Source: Streptomyces sp. PT12 (GTDB lineage Bacteria > Actinomycetota > Actinomycetes > Streptomycetales > Streptomycetaceae). Taken from it: a stretch of DNA of 64,000 bases. The notes beneath the pieces are model-generated. The model did no database searches. It was not told the DNA's origin and saw only the letters and a program-made list of their open reading frames with translations. Shown piece after piece: positions 35,373-42,633 of this stretch (positions are counted from its first letter, which is position 1; each line of letters opens with the position of its first letter). The DNA lies in the NCBI RefSeq assembly GCF_003311645.1, contig NZ_QEST01000008.1, positions 1 to 64,000 of the forward strand, written 5' to 3'. A program made the translations under genes and the position numbers.

Positions 35373-37161
35373 CCTGACCGCCACCCAACTCTCTTCAAAA
35401 TCACCGGCATTGACCCGCCCCGCGCGGGAGCGCGGCACCGTGCGCGGCGCCGCGCGCCGCCACCGCGGGCTGCTGTTCGGCGGCGTGGGCCTGGGCGTCG
35501 CGGGGGTGGCGTCGGCGCTCGTGCAGCCCGTCGTGGTCTCCGACCTCATCGAGGCCGTGGGGCTCGGCGACCCGGTCGCGGGGTTCGTGGTGCTGCTCGC
35601 CGCGCTGTTTGTCGCCGACGCGGCGCTCTCCGCTGGCCAGGGCTATCTCATCGGCAGGGCGGGCGAGAACATCGTGCGCGACGCCCGCGTCCTGCTCTCG
35701 GGCCGCGTGCTGCGCGCCGACCTGGCAAGCCTGCACGCGCAGCGGCAGGGCGATGTGCAGACCCGCCTGGTCTCCGACACGTCGCTGGTGAAGATCGCGC
35801 TCACCCAGAGCCTCGCCCAGCTCGTCGTCAACGGCCTCACCGTGGTCGGCGGCGTCGTGCTGATGGCGTGGATCGACGTGTGGCTGCTGCTCGTCGCGGT
35901 CGGCTGCCTGGGCGCCGCGAGCCTCGGCTCGGTGTCGCTGGCCCGTGGCCTGCGCCGCCACGCGCTGGTCAACCGCGAGGACACCGGCGCGTTCGGCGCC
36001 GATCTGCAACGCGTCCTGTCCGCCCTGACCACCGTCAAGGCGGCCGGGGCCGAGGGGCGCGAACAGACCAGGCTCGCGCGGCTCGCGGACCGCGCCCGCG
36101 CCTCCGGCGTGCGCGTCAGCGCCCTTGACGCGATGCTCGCCCCCGCGATGAACGTCGGCCTCCAGGCGTCCCTGGCCGCCGTGATGGGGGTGGGCATGGC
36201 CCGCGTCGCGACCGGCTCGCTGTCGGCCGCCGACTTCACGGCGTTCGTGATGTACCTCTTCTACCTGGTGTCGCCGCTCGTGCTGGTCTTCCTCTCCATC
36301 GGCGCCTACCAGCAGGGCAGGGCCGCCATCCAGCGCGTGGACGAGCTGGCCTCCCTGCCGCAGGAGGAGACCCCTGGGGCTCAACGCCCCTCGCCCGCCC
36401 CGGCGTCGGCGGGGAACGACGCGCCCGCCGTGGAGTTCCGCGGGGTGCGGTTCGGCTATGGGGAACGCGCCGTGCTCGACGGGGTCTCCTTCAGCGTGCC
36501 CCGGCGCGGGCTGACCGCGCTCGTCGGGCCTTCGGGCGCGGGGAAGACCACCGCGTTCCAGCTGATCGAGCGGTTCTACCGGCCCGAGCACGGCACGGTC
36601 CTGCTCGGCGGGCGCGACATCGCCGGTCTTCCGCTCGCCGAGGTCAGGGGCCGCGTCGGCTATGTGCAGCAGGACACCCCCGCGCTGCGCGGCACCCTGC
36701 GCGAGAACATCCGCTATGCCGCGCCCGACACCACCGACGAGGAGCTGCGCGAGGCCATCGACCTCGCCGGGCTGACCGAGGTCATCGCCGAGCTGCCCGA
36801 GGGGCTCGACACCCACCTTGGCGACCAGGGCGTGGGGCTCTCCGGGGGGCAGCGCCAACGGCTGTGCATCGCACGGGTGTTGCTCCAGAGGCCCGAGGTC
36901 ATTCTGCTCGACGAGGCCACCTCGCAGCTCGACTCCGACACCGAGACCGCGCTGCGCGCCAGCCTGCGCCGCATCGCCGGGCGCTGCGCCGTGGTCGCCA
37001 TCGCCCACCGCATCTCCACCGTCGCCGACGCCGACCGGATCGTGGTGATGGAGGAGGGCCGGGTGCGCGCCACGGGGCGCCACGCCGACCTGATGGCGCG
37101 CGACGCGCTCTACCGGCGGCTGGCGTCCGCCCAGCTCGACGGCGCGCGGGCGGCGGCCTGA
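35359..37161 (+). CDS. linT: ABC exporter, fused membrane and ATPase domains
   Basis: 600 residues. Six-helix transmembrane domain (about 45-325) then ATPase (about 350-590) with GPSGAGKTTAFQ (Walker A), YVQQDTPAL (Q loop), LSGGQRQRLCIARVL (signature), VILLDEATSQLD (Walker B) and IAHRISTV (switch His). There is no N-terminal C39 peptidase domain, so leader removal must be done by another protein. Probable exporter of the finished peptides and self-protection pump. Starts at the ATG at 35359 inside the methyltransferase gene. Confidence 0.88.
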   Translation: MTTADLTATQLSSKSPALTRPARERGTVRGAARRHRGLLFGGVGLGVAGVASALVQPVVVSDLIEAVGLGDPVAGFVVLLAALFVADAALSAGQGYLIGRAGENIVRDARVLLSGRVLRADLASLHAQRQGDVQTRLVSDTSLVKIALTQSLAQLVVNGLTVVGGVVLMAWIDVWLLLVAVGCLGAASLGSVSLARGLRRHALVNREDTGAFGADLQRVLSALTTVKAAGAEGREQTRLARLADRARASGVRVSALDAMLAPAMNVGLQASLAAVMGVGMARVATGSLSAADFTAFVMYLFYLVSPLVLVFLSIGAYQQGRAAIQRVDELASLPQEETPGAQRPSPAPASAGNDAPAVEFRGVRFGYGERAVLDGVSFSVPRRGLTALVGPSGAGKTTAFQLIERFYRPEHGTVLLGGRDIAGLPLAEVRGRVGYVQQDTPALRGTLRENIRYAAPDTTDEELREAIDLAGLTEVIAELPEGLDTHLGDQGVGLSGGQRQRLCIARVLLQRPEVILLDEATSQLDSDTETALRASLRRIAGRCAVVAIAHRISTVADADRIVVMEEGRVRATGRHADLMARDALYRRLASAQLDGARAAA

Positions 37162-37331
37162 GCCCCCTCCGCGCGCCCGGCGCGCCCTCGCGACGGCAGC
37201 ATCCTGTGCCCGCGCACGCAGCCTGCTGCCACCGGCGAGCCTGGCCCGCCGCACCGGCGAGGGGGACGATCGAAGAGACCGAACACACGCACCGCACGCC
37301 ACCACCCGAAGTCCCAGGCAGGAGACCCGAC

Positions 37332-37640
37332 ATGAAGCGTCACCCCCGCGCCACCCGCCCGCTGGCCGCGCTCGCCCTGGCCGCGCTGGCCGTCACGGGC
37401 CCTGGCGCCCTCGCCGCGCACGCCGACGAGAGCGCCACCGGCAACGCCACCGAACGCCTCGACCGGGACAGAGCCGACCGCGGCACCAACGGCGACGACG
37501 GCGACAGCGACGGCGGCAACGGCAACGGCGACAACGACGGCAAAGGCGACAACGACAACGAGGGCGGCAACGGCGACGAGGGCGGCAACGGCGACGAGGG
37601 CGGCCGCGACACCGACCCCAGCGCCAACGGCTGGCAGTGA
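37332..37640 (+). CDS. Small secreted acidic Gly/Asn/Asp-repeat protein
   Basis: 102 residues. Clear signal peptide (MKRHPRATRPLAALALAALA to AAHADE), then a disordered acidic domain of GNGDNDG and GGNGDE repeats, ending PSANGWQ. ATG preceded by GGAGACCCGAC. No family recognised; the composition suggests metal binding or a spacer. Between the exporter and oxidoreductase genes, so possibly part of the peptide operon, but it lacks the precursor motifs. Confidence 0.7.
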   Translation: MKRHPRATRPLAALALAALAVTGPGALAAHADESATGNATERLDRDRADRGTNGDDGDSDGGNGNGDNDGKGDNDNEGGNGDEGGNGDEGGRDTDPSANGWQ

Positions 37641-37703
37641 AGGACCTGGTAGCGAAGGACCTGGCAGTGAAGGACCTGGTAGCGAAGGACCTGACAGTGA
37701 AGG
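37631..37703. repeat. 15-bp tandem repeat across a stop codon
   Basis: Five copies alternating CTGGCAGTGAAGGAC and CTGGTAGCGAAGGAC. The TGA stop of the secreted protein gene lies in the first copy. Confidence 0.92.
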
Positions 37704-37722
37704 TTGAGGAGGAACACCCCCG

Positions 37723-39189
37723 ATGAGCACCGTGGACGCCGCCGTCGTCGGCAGTGGCCCCAACGGCCTGGCCGCCGCCGTCACCCTCGCCCGCGCGGGA
37801 CTCCGGGTCGCCGTGCACGAGGCGGCCGACACCCTGGGCGGCGGCCTGCGCGGCGCCGCGCTGTTCGACCCGGACATCCACCACGACCTGTGCGCCGCGG
37901 TGCACCCCATGGCCGCCGCGTCCCGCTTCTTCCGCGCGTTCGACCTCGCCGCCCGCGGCGTGGAGCTGCTGCACGCCCCGATCGCCTACGCGCACCCTCT
38001 CGACGGCCGCCCCGCCGCCCTGGCCTATCGCGAACTGGACGCCACCGCAGCCCAGTTGGGCGCCGATGGCCCGCGCTGGCAGCGCCTTATGGCGCCCCTG
38101 GCCGCCCGCACCACCGAGGTGACCGACCTCCTGCTCTCCGGGATGCGCCGCCCCACCGGGCTGCGCGCCGCCCCGGCCCTGCTGCCCCGCGTCCTGCGCC
38201 ACGGCACCCCGTGGGCCACCGGCGCGTTCCGCGGCGAACGGGCGCCCGCCCTGCTCGCGGGCGCCGCCGCGCACGCCGTCGGCCCGCTGCCCTCCCTGCC
38301 GGGCGCCGCCATCGGGCTGCTGATGGCCCACCTCGCGCACACCACGGGCTGGCCGCTGCCGCGCGGCGGCAGCCGACGCATCGCCGAGGCCATGGCCGAC
38401 GACATCCGCGCCCACGGCGGCACCCTGCACACCGGGCACGCCATCGCCGACCTGCGCGAACTCTCCGGCGCCCGCGTCGTGTTGCTCGATGTCTCGCCCA
38501 CCGCCCTGCTGGCCATGGGCGGCACCCGGCTGCCGCGCCGCTATGCCCGCGCCCTGTCCCGCTACCGCTACGGCCCGGCCGCGGGCAAGGCCGACTTCCT
38601 CGTCTCCGAGCCCATCCCCTGGGCTGACCCCGCGGTCGGCCGCGCCGGAACGGTCCACCTCGGCGGCCCGGCCCCCGCGATCCACCGCCAGGAGACGGCC
38701 AACGCCCGCGGCCTGGCCACGGGGACGCCGTTCGTCCTGGTCGTCGACCCGGCCGTCAGCGACCCCTCGAGGGCGCTGCCAGGGCGCCGCCCCGTCTGGG
38801 CCTACGCCCACCTGCCGCCCGGCGACGCCAGGGACCCGCTGCCGCTCGTGCGCGCCGCGATCGAGCGCCACGCGCCCGGCTTCACCGACACGATCCTCGC
38901 CCAACGCGGCGTCTCGGGCGCGGAGTTGGCCCGCTACAACGCCAACTACGTCGGCGGCGACATCGGTACGGGCGCCGTCACCCTGCGGCAGAGCCTCTTC
39001 AGGCCCGCCGCCCGCCTCGACCCCTACCGCACCCCGCTGCCCGGCGTCTACCTGTGCTCGGCCGCGACCCCGCCGGGGCCCGCCGTGCACGGCATGTGCG
39101 GGCTGCTCGCGGCCCGTTCGGCGCTGCGCCGCGAGTTCGGACTGCCGCTGCCCGCGCTCGGCCCCGACCTGGCGGCGGTGACCCGCTGA
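37723..39189 (+). CDS. linG: FAD-dependent oxidoreductase, phytoene desaturase/PYROXD type
   Basis: 488 residues. Begins with the dinucleotide site AAVVGSGPNGLAAAVTLARA, then HEAADTLGGGLRG; the C-terminal FAD motif is LYLCSAATPPGPAVHGMCG. The family includes carotenoid desaturases and related enzymes, and members occur in linaridin clusters. Oxidation or epimerisation of peptide residues is possible, but the substrate is not shown by sequence. GAGGAG precedes the ATG by 8 bases. Confidence 0.78.
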   Translation: MSTVDAAVVGSGPNGLAAAVTLARAGLRVAVHEAADTLGGGLRGAALFDPDIHHDLCAAVHPMAAASRFFRAFDLAARGVELLHAPIAYAHPLDGRPAALAYRELDATAAQLGADGPRWQRLMAPLAARTTEVTDLLLSGMRRPTGLRAAPALLPRVLRHGTPWATGAFRGERAPALLAGAAAHAVGPLPSLPGAAIGLLMAHLAHTTGWPLPRGGSRRIAEAMADDIRAHGGTLHTGHAIADLRELSGARVVLLDVSPTALLAMGGTRLPRRYARALSRYRYGPAAGKADFLVSEPIPWADPAVGRAGTVHLGGPAPAIHRQETANARGLATGTPFVLVVDPAVSDPSRALPGRRPVWAYAHLPPGDARDPLPLVRAAIERHAPGFTDTILAQRGVSGAELARYNANYVGGDIGTGAVTLRQSLFRPAARLDPYRTPLPGVYLCSAATPPGPAVHGMCGLLAARSALRREFGLPLPALGPDLAAVTR

Positions 39190-39431
39190 TGGACGCCCAC
39201 ATCGTGCTGCGCGTCGTGGCCCCCGACGCCGACCACGGGGAGATCGCCGTCGTCAGGCTGCTGAGCCTGCTGCCGAGGCGCTGGCACTACCGCCACCACA
39301 CCGGGCCCGACCGCATCGGCCTGTCGATCGCCGCGCCCGGCGCGTCGCCCGACGAGATCAGGGCCGTGGTCGGCGCCGCGCTCGCCGCCGCCCCCGCCCT
39401 GCGCCACTGGCGCCTCGAACCCCCGCGCTGA
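39189..39431 (+). CDS. Small protein coupled to the oxidoreductase
   Basis: 80 residues; its ATG overlaps the previous TGA (TGATG). Predicted alternating strands and helices (IVLRVVAPDADHGEIAVVRLLSLLPRRW, DEIRAVVGAALAAAPALRHW) suggest a compact ACT-like alpha/beta fold, but I cannot assign it. Coupling implies it works with the oxidoreductase. Confidence 0.65.
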   Translation: MDAHIVLRVVAPDADHGEIAVVRLLSLLPRRWHYRHHTGPDRIGLSIAAPGASPDEIRAVVGAALAAAPALRHWRLEPPR

Positions 39432-39460
39432 ACCCCCGCCCTGAGGGGAGAGGGGGTTCA
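39429..39460. terminator. Convergent terminator containing both stop codons
   Basis: TGAACCCCC and GGGGGTTCA form a 9-base stem with a 14-base loop. The TGA of the small plus-strand gene and the stop of the minus-strand regulator are the two stem ends. Confidence 0.7.
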
Positions 39461-40453
39461 CACCCAGCCGCGCTCGCGCGCGAGCAGCGCGGCCTGGGCG
39501 CGGTTCTCGGCGCCCAGCAGCTGGATCAGGTCCGCGATGTGGCGACGGTAGGTGCGCAGCGAGACGCCCACCTGCCGGGCGCCCGTCTCGTCCTTGCTCA
39601 CCGCGCACATGCGCGACAGCACCTCCCGCTGCGTCTCGGACAGCTCGGGCGTCCGCTCGGCCCCGGCGTCCACCAGCTCGGTGAAGTCCCGCGCCGCGTC
39701 CCACAGCCGCTCGAAGAGCGTCACGATGTTGCCCACGAGGCCGTTCTCCCGCGCGCACAGCGCGCCCCGCGCGGTGTTCGCCGGGTCGATCGGCACAAGC
39801 GCGGTGTGCCGGTCGTAGACGAGGATCAGCTCGGAGAACGCGTCGGCCACCTTGATCCGCGCGCCATGGGCGTTCAGCTCGCGCAGATAGCTCAGCGTCA
39901 CCGGGTCGGTGAGCGTCGAACGGCGCACCAGGTTCCTGATCCGCACGCCCCGGCTCAGACAGCGCAGGTCGAGCGCCCGCGCGTGCGCGATGTTCTCCTT
40001 CGACAGCGCGTCGTACGGCTCGGCCGCCAGCACCTCGTCGTGCGCGAAGAACGCCAGGTCGTCGATGCGGTTGCGCACCTGCCGCAGATCCTCGAGGCGT
40101 TCGATGCCCGGCGCGGGTCCCGCCGGGTCCGCCGTGGGCCGCTCCCGTTGCAGCGACGAGACGATCGGCCGCGTCCTGGTCACCTGCCGCATCTGCCGGT
40201 GCAGATCCTCAAGGCGCTCCTCGGCCAGCCGCGGCACCGCCACATCGGGCTCCGCCGCCCACGTGCTGGTCTCGTCCCCGTGCAGCAGCCGCAGCCTCCG
40301 CAGCCGCCGCAGCGCCTCCGACACGGCCTCGCGGTCCGAGCGCAGCAGCACATGGATGTCGGCGGGCGACGTCCTCGGGTTGCGCAGGAAGTGGCGGTAG
40401 ATGTCCTCCTCGGTACCGGACAGGCCGAGCACCGACATGGTGTGCGTGTCCAC
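39458..40453 (-). CDS. TrmB-like/LuxR-type HTH regulator
   Basis: 331 residues from a GTG at 40453 five bases after GGGAGG. Residues 5-70 form a TrmB/winged-helix-like domain (GTEEDIYRHFLRNPRTSPAD). A middle domain is of unknown ligand (YDALSKENIAHARALDLRCL). The C terminus has a LuxR-type HTH (LSETQREVLSRMC, ARQVGVSLRTYRRHIADLIQ). Such regulators flank peptide and secondary-metabolite clusters in streptomycetes. Convergent with the linaridin-like operon and divergent from the ATPase-HTH gene. Confidence 0.82.
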   Translation of the reverse strand: MDTHTMSVLGLSGTEEDIYRHFLRNPRTSPADIHVLLRSDREAVSEALRRLRRLRLLHGDETSTWAAEPDVAVPRLAEERLEDLHRQMRQVTRTRPIVSSLQRERPTADPAGPAPGIERLEDLRQVRNRIDDLAFFAHDEVLAAEPYDALSKENIAHARALDLRCLSRGVRIRNLVRRSTLTDPVTLSYLRELNAHGARIKVADAFSELILVYDRHTALVPIDPANTARGALCARENGLVGNIVTLFERLWDAARDFTELVDAGAERTPELSETQREVLSRMCAVSKDETGARQVGVSLRTYRRHIADLIQLLGAENRAQAALLARERGWV

Positions 40454-40530
40454 GGGTCCTCCCCCCCGGTCTCCTGGCGTCAGGTCAGGCCGGAACCTCT
40501 CCAACGTACCGAGCGCGCGGGCCCGTCGAG

Positions 40531-40550
40531 TCTCACATCCGTCTCACATC
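40531..40550. promoter_or_regulatory. Direct repeat TCTCACATC in divergent region
   Basis: TCTCACATC twice, starting 11 bases apart (one helical turn), between the LuxR-type gene and the ATPase-HTH gene. A likely regulator half-site pair. Confidence 0.45.
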
Positions 40551-40621
40551 GCGCGCGGTGGGTGGCTAGGGTCTGTCTTCGGGTCTTTGTGGATCAGCCG
40601 TCCCGAGGGGGCAAGCAGCAC

Positions 40622-42544
40622 ATGGGGGAGACACCATCGCCGTCCTCGCCTTACCCGGCCACGCCCGAGGGCGTGCGCGCCGCGCTGGCCGCGTACCCCG
40701 TGGTCAACCTGACGGGCCCGCTCGGCTCGGGGAAGTCCTGGCTGGCCGAACGGGTCGGCGCGGCGGCCATGGTGAACCTCGCGCCAACGGACCCCTCACC
40801 GTCGGACCCCTCACCGTCGGACCCCGTGCCGTCGGACCCCGGCATGGCCGGGGCGGGCGACGCGGTGCGGGCCGCGCTCGCCGACGACACCCGCGCGCCG
40901 CTCGTCCTCGACGGCGTGGACACGCCAGCCGCCGTGGCCGCCGTCGACGTCGTGCGCACCGGGCCAAGGGGCCGCAGGCCCGTCCTGCTCGTCAGCAGGC
41001 GCCCGTTGCTGAGACACCCGCGGTGGACCCTCTCCGCCGTCCCCACCCTCACCGTGCAGCCGTGGCCCGACGGGCACATCGCCGCCCTGGCCGCCGCCGC
41101 CCAGCTCTCCGACCCCGGCGCCAGGCGGCTCGTCGTCCGCCTCGCCGCGGGCAACCCCCTCCTTGCCGCAGCCGCCTGCCGCGCCCTGCACGCCGGAGCC
41201 TCCCCCGATGCGCCGGGCGCCGTCGCCGACCGGATGGCGGGCGAGATCGTGGGGCGGCTCGCGCGCGAGCTCCCCGACCGGCGCTGGCGGCGCGACCTGG
41301 CGCTGCTCGCCACAGTTGGCGCGGGCGACGAGACGCTGCTGCGGGCCCGCGGCGAACGTTTCGACGCGCTCGCCGCCCTCAGCGTCGTCACCCGCACCGA
41401 GCTCGGCCTCGCCGTCACCGAGCCGTTCCGCCACATCGTCGAGCTCGCCCACCAGTGGCGCCGCCCCACCACCCACCGCGCCACCCGCACCCGCGCGTTC
41501 GGCTACCGCAAGAAGCTGATCTCCGGCACCACCGATGTCGCCCAGCGGGCCGCGCTGATGGAGGAGACTCTTTTCCTGACCGGCGTCACCGGGCTGCGGG
41601 AGACCCTGTTCCCGGCGGCCCGCCCCTCCGCCACCGTCGACGCCGCGTCGCCCGCCGACGCCGACGACATCGGCCGCATGATGCGCCGCTGGGCCCAGCA
41701 CGGCGGCCTCGACCCGCGCCGCACCGACGCCATCGCCGACCGCTGGGTGCGCGCCGACATCGGCGGCTTCCGCCTGGTGCGCGACAGCAACGGCCAACTC
41801 GCCGGTTTCGCCGGTCTCTTCGACGTCAGCGACCGCACCGCCACGGACATCGAGCCACTGCTCCAGCAGCACGCGGACCGGCTGCTCGCCCCGTCCGCCG
41901 AGTCGGGAGGCCCCGGCGGCCTCTTTCTCGGCGCCGCCTTCTGCCCCGACGCCGCCCTGCACGCCAAGCTGCTGCGCTACATCCTGCGCCAGACGATGTC
42001 CGGGCCCAACCGCCTGCTGGTCTCCACCCCGTCGCCGCAGTACCAGGGCCTCCTGGAGGAGCTGCGGTTCCAGGACCACGGCTCAACCGTCGACGACGTC
42101 TACCGCTGCGGGCGGCGGCCCATGGTGTTCAGCCAGGACTTCCGCGGTGACGCGCTGCCCGCGTGGCTCGAACGCGTCGGCTCAGCCGACGCGGCGGGCA
42201 CCGGCGCCGAAGGCCGCCAGGTCGCCGCCGAGGTGGCGCACGCCCTCGCCCACCTGGGCGACCACCGCGAACTCGCCAGGAGCCCCCTGCTGTCGGCCCC
42301 CCGCACCCCGACGACGGCCGCCCTGCGCCGCTGGCTGCGCGACGCCGTCCAGGACCTGTGCGACAGCGCGAACCCGGGCGAGGCCGAGGCGGGCTGGATC
42401 CTGCGCCGCTACTACCTCGGCCCGCCCCGCACCCACCAGCAGCTCGCCACCCAGCTCCACCTGAGCCGCGCGACATACTTCCGGCGCCTCCAGCATGGCC
42501 TGAACGTCCTGGGGGCCCGGCTGTTCGAGGAGGGGGAGGGGTGA
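40622..42544 (+). CDS. P-loop ATPase with C-terminal HTH, uncharacterised regulator
   Basis: 640 residues. N-terminal ATP site NLTGPLGSGKSWLAE, then TDPSPSD repeats (15-base units), LVLDGVDTPA (Walker B-like) and LLVSRRPLL, as in STAND/NB-ARC-like ATPases of LuxR/AfsR regulators. A middle domain (about 330-500) looks like a sensor fold of unknown type (FRLVRDSNGQLAGFAGLFDV could be a GNAT-like strand). The C terminus HQQLATQLHLSRATYFRRLQ is an HTH. Probably an activator; a link to the peptide cluster is inferred from position only. Confidence 0.7.
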   Translation: MGETPSPSSPYPATPEGVRAALAAYPVVNLTGPLGSGKSWLAERVGAAAMVNLAPTDPSPSDPSPSDPVPSDPGMAGAGDAVRAALADDTRAPLVLDGVDTPAAVAAVDVVRTGPRGRRPVLLVSRRPLLRHPRWTLSAVPTLTVQPWPDGHIAALAAAAQLSDPGARRLVVRLAAGNPLLAAAACRALHAGASPDAPGAVADRMAGEIVGRLARELPDRRWRRDLALLATVGAGDETLLRARGERFDALAALSVVTRTELGLAVTEPFRHIVELAHQWRRPTTHRATRTRAFGYRKKLISGTTDVAQRAALMEETLFLTGVTGLRETLFPAARPSATVDAASPADADDIGRMMRRWAQHGGLDPRRTDAIADRWVRADIGGFRLVRDSNGQLAGFAGLFDVSDRTATDIEPLLQQHADRLLAPSAESGGPGGLFLGAAFCPDAALHAKLLRYILRQTMSGPNRLLVSTPSPQYQGLLEELRFQDHGSTVDDVYRCGRRPMVFSQDFRGDALPAWLERVGSADAAGTGAEGRQVAAEVAHALAHLGDHRELARSPLLSAPRTPTTAALRRWLRDAVQDLCDSANPGEAEAGWILRRYYLGPPRTHQQLATQLHLSRATYFRRLQHGLNVLGARLFEEGEG

Positions 42545-42585
42545 ACGCGTTGCCCTGCGGGCTCGCTACGCGGGCGTTGACGGGG

Positions 42586-42617
42586 CGGCGAACGGGAGGA
42601 CATCAAGACCGTAGCCG
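42586..42617 (+). repeat. 32-bp inverted repeat, left copy
   Basis: 31 of 32 bases match the reverse complement of 51261-51292. Each copy begins 13-42 bases after a plus-strand stop codon. It resembles short end-sequences of IS200/IS605-type elements, but no transposase gene is present. Confidence 0.7.
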
Positions 42618-42633
42618 TCGTCCTCACCCACCT

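Noticed and set aside
39539-40621. Upstream extension of the ATPase-HTH gene over the LuxR-type gene
   Set aside because: The extension is antisense to a clear regulator; the ATG at 40622 and the P-loop soon after fit better.
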